The notes beneath the pieces were generated by a model. It saw nothing but the letters and a program-made list of their open reading frames with translations, was not told the DNA's origin and ran no database searches. The translations under genes were made by a program, and so were the position numbers. A stretch of 64,000 bases of DNA, taken from Streptomyces sp. CB01580 (lineage in GTDB: Bacteria > Actinomycetota > Actinomycetes > Streptomycetales > Streptomycetaceae). Positions 8,095-16,537 of this stretch are shown here, piece after piece; within the stretch, counting starts at the first letter, position 1, and the number at the start of each line of letters is the position of its first letter. Location of the stretch: the NCBI RefSeq assembly GCF_001905795.1, contig NZ_LIXJ01000003.1, positions 1 to 64,000 of the forward strand, written 5' to 3'.

Positions 8095-8325
8095 TAAGGG
8101 CTGTCCCATGACCCCCCGGCGGGCGCACATCGACAGCTGCGGCACCTAGTGCTGTGGCCGGGAAGGGTTGCCGGGCGTCGCGAGCCGGTGAACCTTTCCG
8201 GTCGCAGCACTAGCCGCGTTGTCGGAGCACCCGCATGCGTTGTGTATGCGGGCGCCCCTCCGTCCTGCGATGCACCACGTCCGAGGCCGCGCGCGGATCC
8301 GTCACGGACCATCGGGACAGCTCTC
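8095..8325. mobile_element. MITE-like element B2, interrupted by MITE A2
   Basis: The ends TAAGGGCTGTCCCATGACC and the complement of AGAGCTGTCCCGATGGTCC match the B1 termini. On the opposite strand the interior matches B1, including GGACGGAGGGGCGCCCGCAT. The copy is split at 8146-8213 by a type-A element flanked by CTAG. B1 carries CTCG at the equivalent uninterrupted site, so B1 serves as the empty-site reference. Confidence 0.75.
8146..8213. mobile_element. MITE-like element A2 nested in B2
   Basis: This 68-bp palindromic element starts TAGTGCTGTGGCCGG and ends with the complement of TAGTGCTGCGACCGG. CTAG stands at both edges as a target duplication. Its termini resemble element A1 at 5554-5719, but it is less than half as long. 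Confidence 0.7.
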
Positions 8326-8367
8326 GGGGCATGCCTTCCGGTCCGCGGCCTCCGGCCGGGGGCGTGA

Positions 8368-9576
8368 TCAGTTCGACGTGGCCTCCAGATGCGTCACCAG
8401 CGCCGACACGGCCGCCACGGTCTCGGCGTCCCGATCCGGGTCGTCCGCCGTGGGCCACGCGCTGGTCTTGATCACCACCACGTCCGCCACCGGGTCCACC
8501 CACAGGTACTGGCCGTGGATCCCGATGCCCGTGAACGCCCGGTGCGGGCCGCCCAGGGTCCACCACTGGTTCGCGTACCCGTAGTGGTCGGGGTGGTCGC
8601 CCAGCGCGCCCGCCTCCAGGTGCGGCAGCCCGGCGCCACGGCCGCGCTCGACCCATGCCTCCGGCACCACCTGGACGTCACCGAGCCGGCCGCCGCGCGC
8701 CATCAGCAGTCCCACGCGCGCCAGGTCCCGCACGGCCGCGTTGAACGTTCCACCGCCGACGGCCGTACGCGGCCTGCTGCGCGACAGCGCGTAGAAGGCG
8801 TCGTGCTCCGCGCCGATCCTGCTCCACAGCCGTTCGGTCGCATACCGCGCCAGCGACGTGCCGGTCGCCGCCTCCAGCACCCAGCCCAGGACCTGGGTGT
8901 CGAGCGTGGAGTAGTTGAACCACGTTCCCGGTGCCGCGGCGGTCTCCACCGAGCGGACCGCCTCCAGCACGGTGCCGCGCCCCGTCACCGCGCGCATCAG
9001 CCGGTTGACCGGGGCGTCGGGGTCCTCGTAGTCCTCGATCCCGCCCGCGCCGCTGGTCATGTGGAGCAGGTCCTCGACGGTCGGCCCGTCGAACGCCGAG
9101 CCCGCCAGTTCGGGGCAGTGCGTCACGACCTTGTCCGCGAGCGAGCCGATCGCGCCCTCCTCCAGAGCGATGCCGATCAGCATCGACGTCACCGACTTCG
9201 ACAGCGAGAACAGTTGGAAGCGTCGTTCGGGCGCGGCGAACCGTCCCGGATAGTCCTCGTGCACGAGGTCGCCCCGGTGCAGCACCGCGAAGCCGGTCGT
9301 GCGGGTCCGCTCGTGCAGGTCCGCCAGCGTGCGGGGGGTGCCGCCGAAGTCGTAGCGGAAGTCCGCGAGCGGGTGCGGACGGTTCGGCAGTTCGTACACC
9401 GGGCCGGAACGCGCGACCGTCTCCGTGGGCAGCACGAGCGACATGTGCGTGAACGTCCATTCGTTCACCGGTCGCCGCATCGCCAGTTCGTCCTGGTGCC
9501 GCCACACCCACGCCAGTCCGGCCCCCGCCGTAGCGATCCCCGCCGTCGCGGCTGCCCACCGCATCCCACTCGCCAT
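8368..9576 (-). CDS. Beta-lactamase-family serine hydrolase
   Basis: The 402-aa product has the class C beta-lactamase/esterase fold signatures. SLSK (about residues 123-126) provides the nucleophilic serine and lysine; a Tyr in WFNYSTLDTQ (about 220) fits the YxN-like element; a late GIGIHGQYLWVDP corresponds to the third motif region. The N-terminus (AAATAGIATAGAGLAWVW) looks like a signal anchor, so it is probably membrane-tethered or exported. ATG 9576 has GAGG 8 nt upstream. Enzymes of this family hydrolyse D-amino peptides, beta-lactams or esters; the substrate cannot be told. Confidence 0.85.
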   Translation of the reverse strand: MASGMRWAAATAGIATAGAGLAWVWRHQDELAMRRPVNEWTFTHMSLVLPTETVARSGPVYELPNRPHPLADFRYDFGGTPRTLADLHERTRTTGFAVLHRGDLVHEDYPGRFAAPERRFQLFSLSKSVTSMLIGIALEEGAIGSLADKVVTHCPELAGSAFDGPTVEDLLHMTSGAGGIEDYEDPDAPVNRLMRAVTGRGTVLEAVRSVETAAAPGTWFNYSTLDTQVLGWVLEAATGTSLARYATERLWSRIGAEHDAFYALSRSRPRTAVGGGTFNAAVRDLARVGLLMARGGRLGDVQVVPEAWVERGRGAGLPHLEAGALGDHPDHYGYANQWWTLGGPHRAFTGIGIHGQYLWVDPVADVVVIKTSAWPTADDPDRDAETVAAVSALVTHLEATSN

Positions 9577-9796
9577 CGCGCGCACCTCGTGATCCGCAGA
9601 CAAATTTTGAACCAATGGTGACATCGATGGTGACACCTTTGGTGAGCCCCGGCAAGCGGGGATCGGGAGAGGGCCGGGAAGGGGATGGGAATCCGCGTCC
9701 GGGCGCGCGGCCCCGCCCGGCCCCCGACGAAAGTCATGGCCGTGACCTTCCGTTCGGCCAGGATTCACTTTCCTCCCGGCACCTACGTTCGCTCGC

Positions 9797-10840
9797 ATGA
9801 AGCAGACGTTGAGTGGAAACGAGGCCCGGAGCGGGGCCCGAGGCAGGGCCCGGAACGGCGCCGGGAGCGGGGCGCGGCCGTTGCTCGCCTGCGCCGTCCT
9901 GGGAGTGGGGGCGCTCGGCGTGGCATGGCTCGCGCCCGGCGGATGGGGCACGGCCGGCCCGGTGGAGGTGACGGGCGGCGCCTCGGCGTCCCTGTACCGG
10001 TCGGTGACCGGAGCGGTGGCGGACGGTCCGTCGTGGGCAGGGCCGCTGCTGGAGGCGGCCACCGAGGGCACCCTGGTGGTGCTCGGGTTGCTGCTGGTGT
10101 GGGTGTGGTGGGGCGCGGTGCGGCGCGGGGAGACCCGGCTGTCCGCCGGCACGGTGCTCACCGGCGTCGGCACCGTACTGGCCTACGCGGTCAGCGAGGC
10201 CGTGAAGCTGGTGGTGGACGAGGCAAGGCCCTGCCGGGTCCTGCACGGTGCGGCGGAGGCGGTCGCCGAGTGCCCGCCGCCCGGCGACTGGTCGTTCCCG
10301 AGCAACCACGCCACGCTCGCCACCGGTCTCGCGGTCGGCCTGGCCGCCCTGCGGCCCCGCCTGGCGGCCGTCGTTCTGCCACTGGCCGGGGCCGCGGCAC
10401 TGCTGCGGGTCATGGTGGGTGTGCACTACCCGCACGACGTGCTGGCCGGCGCGCTCCTCGCGGCCGCGACGGTCGGGGCCGTGCTGCTCGCGTTCCTGCC
10501 GCTCGGTCAGGCGGCGGCGTCAGCGCTCGGGCGACGGTTCCGGAAGCGGAACGGGCGCGACGATTCCGGCCTCGTGGGCGACGACCGCCGCGGCGGCGCG
10601 GTTGTCCACCCCCAGCCGGGCCAGGATGGAGCTCACATGCGCCTTGACCGTGCCTTCCACCACATGGAGGCGCCGGGCGATCTGCCCGTTGGACAGCCCG
10701 CTGCCGAGCAGGGCCAGCACATCGCGTTCCCGGGCGGTGAGGGCGCGGACCCGTTCCCGGGCGGCGCTGCGGCGTCCGGCCAGGGCGCCGGCGCCGGTCT
10801 CCGACAGATGAGCGACGACCCGCGCCGCGACCTTCGGTGA
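9797..10840 (+). CDS. PAP2-type phosphatase with unusual antisense-overlapping tail
   Basis: This is a multi-pass membrane phosphatase with the three PAP2 motifs: K-x6-RP (KLVVDEARP, about residue 136), PSNH (about 167) and R-x5-H-x3-D (RVMVGVHYPHD, about 203-215). It should dephosphorylate a lipid phosphate such as undecaprenyl or phosphatidate phosphates at the membrane. The PAP2 domain finishes near residue 240, yet no stop occurs until 10840. The last roughly 107 codons therefore run through the complement of the response-regulator gene (10520-11215) and look non-native, suggesting a lost stop codon. Confidence 0.8.
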   Translation: MKQTLSGNEARSGARGRARNGAGSGARPLLACAVLGVGALGVAWLAPGGWGTAGPVEVTGGASASLYRSVTGAVADGPSWAGPLLEAATEGTLVVLGLLLVWVWWGAVRRGETRLSAGTVLTGVGTVLAYAVSEAVKLVVDEARPCRVLHGAAEAVAECPPPGDWSFPSNHATLATGLAVGLAALRPRLAAVVLPLAGAAALLRVMVGVHYPHDVLAGALLAAATVGAVLLAFLPLGQAAASALGRRFRKRNGRDDSGLVGDDRRGGAVVHPQPGQDGAHMRLDRAFHHMEAPGDLPVGQPAAEQGQHIAFPGGEGADPFPGGAAASGQGAGAGLRQMSDDPRRDLR

Positions 10841-11215
10841 CAGATAGGCGGCGCCCTCGGCCACCGCGCGTACGCCCGCGATGAGCTCCTCGGGTTCGCC
10901 CGACTTGATCAGGAAGCCGGTGGCGCCGCCCCCGAGCGCCTGGAGGATGTAGTCGTCCTCGCCGAAGGTCGTGAGCATCACGACTCCGGTCTCCGGTACG
11001 GTGCGCCGGATCTCGGCCGCCGCCTCGATGCCGTTCGTCCCCGGCATCCGGATGTCGAGCACGGCCACGGCCGGGCGGTGGCGGCGGACCAGCTCCACGG
11101 CCTCGTGCCCGTCGCCCGCCTCGGCCACGACGTCGATCTCCGGATCGATGGACAGCACGGAGCGCACGCCCTTGCGGATCATCGCTTCGTCGTCGGCGAT
11201 CAGCACCCGGATCAT
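10520..11215 (-). CDS. NarL/LuxR-family response regulator
   Basis: The 231-aa protein has a receiver domain (MIRVLIADDEAMIRKG; phospho-acceptor Asp in VAVLDIRMPG near residue 54; conserved Lys in FLIKSGEP) and a C-terminal LuxR helix-turn-helix (about 160-215; LTARERDVLALLGSGLSNGQ). It pairs with the histidine kinase upstream at 11376-12884, 160 bp away on the same strand. The intervening DNA is G/T-rich low complexity. Its 3' end lies antisense to the PAP2 tail. Confidence 0.9.
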   Translation of the reverse strand: MIRVLIADDEAMIRKGVRSVLSIDPEIDVVAEAGDGHEAVELVRRHRPAVAVLDIRMPGTNGIEAAAEIRRTVPETGVVMLTTFGEDDYILQALGGGATGFLIKSGEPEELIAGVRAVAEGAAYLSPKVAARVVAHLSETGAGALAGRRSAARERVRALTARERDVLALLGSGLSNGQIARRLHVVEGTVKAHVSSILARLGVDNRAAAAVVAHEAGIVAPVPLPEPSPER

Positions 11216-11375
11216 CGGCCGGTCACCGTCCTTTCCGGGTGGGGCGTGTGTCGTGCGTGCGGTGTGTGCGGTGCATGTGCTGCGCAGGGTGGGTGGGCCG
11301 GGTGTGGCGGGCGAGCGCGGTGCACGGGCCGGGTTGCTCGTGGTGGGTGCGCCGCGTGCGGCGCGTGTGCCGGGT

Positions 11376-12884
11376 TCATGGTGTCAGGGCCTCCTTCGAC
11401 ATCAGCCTTCCGGCGCGGAAGCAGAGCCGGTACGCGTCCCCGGACCGGTCGTCGAAGCGGTCCGCCGTCATCGCGTAGTACTCGCACGTGATGCCGCTCC
11501 CCCGTGGTGGTTCCCATCCCGCCTGCCGTTGGGTGGTCTCGCGCTCGGGCAGCAGGCGGCGCACCGCGTCCCGTTCCTGTCCCACCTTCAGCCGGGCGTA
11601 GTCGCCCGGGTCCAGTACGGACTGCTGGGCCGAGCGGATGTCCCAGGCCATGAGGGCGGCACTCAGCATCGCCCAGGCCACCAGCGGCAGCACGATCGCG
11701 GTCACCAGCGCCCGCCGGACCCGGCTGCGGGCGCGGCGGTGCTCCTGGGGCAGCGTCGGGGCCGACTCGAAGGGCGCCGTCGCGGGGCGGCGGGCGGACG
11801 GGGTGTGCGGCAGCCGGGCGGTGACCTCGAAGCCGTCCTCGCGGGGACCGTACGCGAAGGTGCCGCCCGCCAGGCGTACCCGTTCGTCCAGCCCGATCAG
11901 GCCCCGCCCGGTGCCCGGCACGGCCTCCGGGCCGCCCCGCGCGGGCGAGGGGCCGTTCCGTACGCGGACCACGGTCTCCTCGGCGGTGTACGTCACCCGT
12001 ACGCCCACCGGGGCCAGCGGTGCGTGCTTGGCGGCGTTGGTCAGGGCCTCCTGGACGACGCGGTGGGCGGCCCGGGCCGCGGCCGGCGGCACCCCGGCGC
12101 CGTCGGCGTCGCCGTCGATCCGCAGGTCGACCGTGAGACCGACGGCCGCGGCGTCGTCGACCAGGCGGGGGATGCCGGTACCGGATGCCGGAGGCGGTTC
12201 GTCGTCCGTCTCCTCCCGCAGGATGCCGATCACCTCGCCGAGCCGTTCCACCGATGCCGCCGCCCGTGCCCGGATCTCACCGGCCGCCGCCCGCTGGGCC
12301 TCGTCCAGACCGGGCGCGAGCTTGAGCGCGCCCGCCGACAGGGCGATGAGATTCAGGTCGTGGCCGAGGACATCGTGCATGTCCTGGGCGATCCGGGCCC
12401 GTTCCCGGGACCGCGCCTGCTCGGCGACGAGCCGCTGTTCGCGTTCCAGGCGGTCGGCCCGTTCCCAGCCCGCCCGGACGAGCTCCTGGTACTGGCGCCA
12501 GAACCGCCCGGCGAACCAGGGCAGCATCGCCGCCACCGACACCACGGCGACGTAGCGCCCAGCCATGAGCAGCCAGGACGGCACCAGCGCCACCGCGACG
12601 ACCCCGCCCGCGACGACCGCGACGAGCACGAGGAGCGTGGGTCCGGTCCTCCCCGGTTCCCGACCGGCGAAGAAGGCCGCCACGGCGGCGGGCAGGGCCC
12701 ACCACATGCTGACGGCGCTCAGTCCGACGCAGACCGCCGCGGTGACGGTCAGCAGACCGCCCAGGGCGAGGGAGGGCGGGGTCCATGGGGCAGGGGCACG
12801 TCGGGACCGCGGGACAACGGCGGGCGGGGTTTCCCTGCCCGGGGCGTGGCCCCCGGCATCCCGCCGGCCCGCGTCACCGGTCAT
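11376..12884 (-). CDS. Two-component sensor histidine kinase with extra C-terminal domain
   Basis: The 502-aa kinase has several N-terminal membrane segments (about residues 35-125), a HisKA_3 dimerisation domain (RARIAQDMHDVLGHDLN, phospho-His near 169), and an ATPase domain with N-box VVQEALTNAAKHA (about 280) and G-box GTGRGLIGLDERV. Unusually, a further membrane helix (about 395-415) and an extracytoplasmic segment (about 425-502; YARLKVGQERDAVRRLLP) follow, resembling a BamE/SmpA-like module. I took ATG 12884; GTG 12896 is possible. It should phosphorylate the adjacent NarL-type regulator. The stimulus is unknown. Confidence 0.85.
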   Translation of the reverse strand: MTGDAGRRDAGGHAPGRETPPAVVPRSRRAPAPWTPPSLALGGLLTVTAAVCVGLSAVSMWWALPAAVAAFFAGREPGRTGPTLLVLVAVVAGGVVAVALVPSWLLMAGRYVAVVSVAAMLPWFAGRFWRQYQELVRAGWERADRLEREQRLVAEQARSRERARIAQDMHDVLGHDLNLIALSAGALKLAPGLDEAQRAAAGEIRARAAASVERLGEVIGILREETDDEPPPASGTGIPRLVDDAAAVGLTVDLRIDGDADGAGVPPAAARAAHRVVQEALTNAAKHAPLAPVGVRVTYTAEETVVRVRNGPSPARGGPEAVPGTGRGLIGLDERVRLAGGTFAYGPREDGFEVTARLPHTPSARRPATAPFESAPTLPQEHRRARSRVRRALVTAIVLPLVAWAMLSAALMAWDIRSAQQSVLDPGDYARLKVGQERDAVRRLLPERETTQRQAGWEPPRGSGITCEYYAMTADRFDDRSGDAYRLCFRAGRLMSKEALTP

Positions 12885-13198
12885 CACTTTCTTCACCCGC
12901 ACGACGGTACGCAGCCGGGCGGGTGCCCCGGCACTGCCGAAAGTCACCCTTGTCACGCGCACGGCCCCGGCCACCGCGAGCCGAGCTTCGCCCCGCCCCG
13001 CCCTCGTGAGCCGCCTGCCGTCCCCGGCGCTCCGGGAACCGTCACCCGCACGGGCGCGCACGGGTGGTCGCGGCGGAACGCGCGGCGCAAGGTCGATTCT
13101 GTTCCGCGGGCCCGTACGGCCCGTCCGGCCTGCTCATCGTGTGCGGTCCGCTCATTTCGTGTGCGGTCCGCCCGTCCCGCTCCGGCCAAGGAGTTCTC

Positions 13199-13633
13199 AT
13201 GGCACACTCAGCGTCCGCGTCCGGCCCGGCCCCTAGCGTGGATCACGGGGAAACCAGCCCCTGGGCGACCGGCGGGACCATGTTCGCCGGTGTCCTGCTC
13301 CTCGTCGACGGTGTCTTCGGAGTGATCAAAGGCATCACGGGCATCGCCTCCGACCAGGTGTACACGCGCATCAACAAGTACACGTTCAGGTTCGACGTGA
13401 CCGCGTGGGGCTGGATCCACCTCGTCCTCGGCATCGTGCTCGCGATCATCGGCTGGGGCATTCTCAGAGGGGCGATGTGGGCGCGCGCCGCGGGTGTGGC
13501 GCTCGCCGCCGTCAGCCTGATCGTCAACTTCGCGTGGCTTCCGTACCAGCCGCTCTGGGCGATCATCTCCATCGCCATCGACACATTCGTCATCTGGGCC
13601 CTGTGCACGGACCGGTCGAAGGTGCTCGCCTGA
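13199..13633 (+). CDS. Small integral membrane protein (DUF7144-like)
   Basis: This 144-aa protein has four predicted membrane helices (starting near residues 25, 65, 95 and 115), with the family-like segments GTMFAGVLLLVDGVFGVIKGI and WGWIHLVLGIVLAIIGWGIL. ATG 13199 follows AAGGAG at ideal spacing. Function is not known; such proteins are often general stress-regulated in Streptomyces. The upstream gap holds two copies of GTGTGCGGTCCGC (13138-13175) of unknown meaning. Confidence 0.8.
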   Translation: MAHSASASGPAPSVDHGETSPWATGGTMFAGVLLLVDGVFGVIKGITGIASDQVYTRINKYTFRFDVTAWGWIHLVLGIVLAIIGWGILRGAMWARAAGVALAAVSLIVNFAWLPYQPLWAIISIAIDTFVIWALCTDRSKVLA

Positions 13634-13646
13634 CCGCACCCCGCCC

Positions 13647-13706
13647 GAGCGGAGACCCCCGAGCGGAGACCCCCGAGCGGAGACCCCCGAGCGGAGACCC
13701 CCGAGC
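13647..13706. repeat. 14-bp tandem repeat
   Basis: GAGCGGAGACCCCC occurs four times in perfect register from 13647, followed by a partial copy. It sits just after a stop codon and encodes nothing. Confidence 0.85.
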
Positions 13707-13804
13707 GGGGTGGGGCGAGCGGGGACCGTCGGGCGGGGACGGCCGGATAGCCGGGAGGCGTACGCGTCCCGGCCATTGTCAGTGGCTCGGGTCACACTGG
13801 ATTC

Positions 13805-14029
13805 ATGTGCCGCAGTATCAAGACGCTACGACCGCCCGCCCTGCCCGAAGAGGCCACCGAGGAGGAGATCCGAGCCGCCGCACTGCAATTCGTACGCAAG
13901 GTGTCCGGCTTCCGCGCCCCGGCGGCGCACAACCGGGAGGTCTTCGACCGGGCCGTCGACGAGATCGCGGAGGCGACCGCCGAGCTGCTGGACGGCCTGG
14001 AGATACGGGGCGCCGTCAGGACGCCGTAG
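13805..14029 (+). CDS. DUF2277-family small protein
   Basis: The 74-aa product begins MCRSIKTLRPP and contains RKVSGFRAPAAHNREVFDRA, the conserved core of DUF2277. The family is widespread in bacteria and its role is unknown. Its last 14 bases overlap the convergent DedA gene. Confidence 0.85.
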   Translation: MCRSIKTLRPPALPEEATEEEIRAAALQFVRKVSGFRAPAAHNREVFDRAVDEIAEATAELLDGLEIRGAVRTP

Positions 14030-14681
14030 TCGCCGCCGCGGCTGCCTCCGCGACCGGTCGGCGCATGAAGTACGCGGCCAGGGCGCCCGCCACGAACAGG
14101 GCGAGGACCGAGACGGCCGTGCCCACCCAGGTCGCGCCGAGCCACTGCCCACCGAAGTAGCCGAGCCCCACGCTGTAACCGGCCCAGGCCGCTCCCGCCA
14201 GGGCGGACCAGGGCAGGAACTCCTTCACCTTGCGGTGCGCGGCGCCCGCGCCCAGCGAGACGACCGACCGGCCGGCCGGTGCGAAGCGCGCGACGATGAC
14301 GAGGATGCCGCCGCCCCGGGCGAGGGCGCCGCCCAGGCGTTCCTGGGCAGAGGTGAGGCGGCGGGAGCGGGCGATGGCCCGGTCCAGACGTTCGCCGCCG
14401 CGCCAGGCCAGCCGGTAGGCGACGAGGTCGCCGAGGACCGAGGCGGCGGTCGCGCAGAGGATCAGTGCGAGGAGTGACGGGACCTCGGGCACCTGCTCCG
14501 CCGCCCGCGCCGCGGTGGCGGCGGAGGCCACGGTCGTCGAGCCCGCGGCGGCCGCGGTGGCGGCGGTGATGACCAGGACCCCACTGGGCAGCACGGGCAG
14601 GAAGACGTCCAGCAGCACTGAGACGGCGACCACCGCGTATATCCAGGGGCTGCCGGTCAACGCAGCCACACTCTCAAGCAA
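14016..14681 (-). CDS. DedA/SNARE-associated-family membrane protein
   Basis: The 221-aa protein is highly hydrophobic, with the DedA pattern: an N-terminal re-entrant segment (YAVVAVSVLLDVFLPVLPSG), a central glycine-arginine region (RFAPAGRSVVSLGAGAAHRK) and paired C-terminal helices. Family members are proposed half-transporters or lipid scramblases at the inner membrane. The acidic/Arg residues near 150 (RFAPAGR) match the functional arginine of the family. It is convergent with DUF2277. Substrate is unknown. Confidence 0.8.
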   Translation of the reverse strand: MLESVAALTGSPWIYAVVAVSVLLDVFLPVLPSGVLVITAATAAAAGSTTVASAATAARAAEQVPEVPSLLALILCATAASVLGDLVAYRLAWRGGERLDRAIARSRRLTSAQERLGGALARGGGILVIVARFAPAGRSVVSLGAGAAHRKVKEFLPWSALAGAAWAGYSVGLGYFGGQWLGATWVGTAVSVLALFVAGALAAYFMRRPVAEAAAAATTAS

Positions 14682-14918
14682 GTACTACTCCCCGATCCGG
14701 AACAACGCCGCGACGTCGCAGGGGAGCGGCAGGAGCGGCACGGCCAGCTGTACAGCGTACGCCCGACGCCCATCCGATGATCCATAAATATGGACGATGT
14801 TGGGAAGCTCACGTACGCATGGAAAACAGGAGGAACGGGTTCCAGGCGTACGTGAGCGGTGCGCGCGGCGAACGGTGAACGAAAGCCGGGCGAGCGGGCC
14901 CGTGGGCGCCTGTGGGAC

Positions 14919-14963
14919 CCGTGGGCCGCTGCTCGTGGTCGGTCTGTGAGCAGCGGCCCACGG
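14919..14963 (-). terminator. 16-bp perfect-stem terminator for doxX
   Basis: CCGTGGGCCGCTGCTC pairs perfectly with GAGCAGCGGCCCACGG across a 13-nt loop, 16 bp beyond the DoxX stop. A second inverted repeat (GCTCACGTACGC near 14808 with its complement near 14857) lies further on. Confidence 0.7.
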
Positions 14964-14978
14964 AACCCTTCCGGATTC

Positions 14979-15422
14979 TCAGGCGCTTACCGCCGGGACC
15001 TGCTCGCGTGCGCGGCCCTCGCCGCGCTCCGTGTCGTCGCGGCGGAACAGCCGGTCCAGGGACAGTGCCCCGGGGCCGCTGAAGACCAGCAGCAGGAAGA
15101 CCCAGCAGAAGATGGCCGCGGCCTCGCCGCCGTTCTGTATCGGGAACAGGCCGTCGGCCTGGTGGACCGTGAAGTACGCGTACGCCATGGATCCGGAGGA
15201 GACCAGGGCGGCGATCCTGGTGCCCAGGCCGAGGGCCACCAGGCCGCCGCCGACCAGCTGGATGGCCGCCGCGTACCACTTGGGCCAGGTGCCGGCGGCT
15301 ACGGAGCTGTCGCCGAAGAGGCCGAAGAGCGCGGCCGCGCCGTGACAGGCGAAGAGGAGGCCGACGACGATCCGGAACAGGCCGAGGGCGTACGGATGGG
15401 CCTGATTCAGGCGTGTGTGCAT
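14979..15422 (-). CDS. DoxX-family membrane protein
   Basis: The 147-aa protein has four predicted membrane helices and the DoxX features ALGLFRIVVGLLFACHGAAALF, then YAAAIQLVGGGLVALGLGTR. DoxX proteins are small membrane partners of redox or thiol-stress systems in actinobacteria, but the exact activity here is unknown. It stands alone with its own promoter-like sequence (15471-15501) and a strong downstream terminator. The C-terminal 25 residues are charged and cytoplasmic. Confidence 0.85.
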   Translation of the reverse strand: MHTRLNQAHPYALGLFRIVVGLLFACHGAAALFGLFGDSSVAAGTWPKWYAAAIQLVGGGLVALGLGTRIAALVSSGSMAYAYFTVHQADGLFPIQNGGEAAAIFCWVFLLLVFSGPGALSLDRLFRRDDTERGEGRAREQVPAVSA

Positions 15423-15470
15423 GGGGGGCTCCTTCGGTCGGGGTGGGGACGTGAACCGATCGGGCGATCC

Positions 15471-15501
15471 AGATTAGGGAGACCTCACCAATGCTTGCAA
15501 G
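15471..15501 (-). promoter_or_regulatory. Probable doxX promoter with palindromic operator
   Basis: On the minus strand TTGCAA and TAATCT lie 18 bp apart, a reasonable -35/-10 pair about 50 bp before the DoxX start. The -35 sits in the palindrome CTTGCAAG, as in sites of MarR/HxlR-type repressors. An overlapping TTAGGGAGACCTCACCAA weakly resembles an actinobacterial iron box (about 12 of 19 positions). Confidence 0.4.
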
Positions 15502-16432
15502 TTCAACATTATGTCGACTGGCCGAAACTCGATCCACGCCGTCCGGTCGGACTTCGACCGGATGCCGCTTCCATCTGCGCCGCTTCCGGTCGACCGCTTG
15601 GCCTGAACCAATGACGGCGCAGCTTTCCGGCCATGTGCGGTATGTGACGTAAGTCGGTCCCCCGGGGCGTGGCGTGCCGGATCCGTGCTGGTCGGTATGG
15701 GGGATTTACGCCGTGGCGGCGACTCGGCGACGTCCGGCCAGGGCGCCGTCGTGTCCGGATCCGGTCGAAGCGGGAGCCGGTCCTCGGCCGGAAGCTCCCG
15801 GGTCGGCGCTCTCGGGGGTGGGGTCGGCGTCGGGGGAGTGGGGGTCAGGCGTGTGCGGCGGGGCGGCCGGTGAAGGGATGCGTGCTCAGAGGTGTCGCGG
15901 GGTGGCACGGGGTGCCTCTGTGGGGGCGTGGGGGCCTTGCCGGTGGGCCGATGCCGGGCGCTCGGCATCCGGCCCGGTCGTCCGGTGGCCGGGGTTCGCC
16001 GCCCGATATCCGGCGCCCGTCACGCCTGCCGATGGTCGCCGCGATCGTCGGTGGCGCGGTGTCGCGCCGCGCGCTTCGCTCGGGGGCGCGTGGAGCCGAG
16101 TCGTTGAACGGGTGTGCGAACCGCGTTCCGTGGGGGGCTTCGCGCTCGTCCGGCGCGCTTCGTCGCCGACCCGCGCCGGACGGCGCCGGGCCCTGTCTGC
16201 GCGGTGGCTCCGCTGATCACCGGCGGTCGTCGTAGTCGACCGAAAACACGCCGGTGTCTTCGGGTGCCTCGGCGCCGCCCGTGTCCCTCGGAGTGTCGGC
16301 ACCTTCTCGGTGCGTCCGTACAGGGAGGGCCCGAGAGCCGGCCCGGCGTGGGCGTGGTCGATTCACGCGTGATCGATTCACGGGGCGGGGCCGGGGCGCG
16401 TGGCCGGTCCGGGGCGAGGGGGTGACGCGGAA
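15502..16432. other. Non-coding stretch of about 930 bases
   Basis: Long frames exist on both strands, but all are Arg/Pro/Ser-rich without recognisable domains or ribosome sites. I see no gene, RNA or repeat family here. Confidence 0.45.
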
Positions 16433-16462
16433 GCCCCGCCCGGCTTTGCGCTCGGGCGGGGC
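16433..16462 (-). terminator. Terminator hairpin after secreted HNH gene
   Basis: GCCCCGCCCG pairs with CGGGCGGGGC around a 10-nt loop, 75 bp downstream of the nuclease stop codon. Confidence 0.6.
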
Positions 16463-16537
16463 AGTTCGTTCGTTCTGTGTCGCGGTCGGCGGTCGTGTCC
16501 GGTCCGGTGCCCGTCGGGGTCGGCGGGCCGGAGGTGC

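Noticed and set aside
14819..14878. A 19-codon frame after AGGAGG-like sequence between dedA and doxX
   Set aside because: It lies inside an inverted repeat, is very short, and shows no precursor-peptide context.
15600..16430. Several long open frames on both strands
   Set aside because: All are Arg/Pro/Ser-rich with no motifs and mutually overlap; typical GC-driven shadows.
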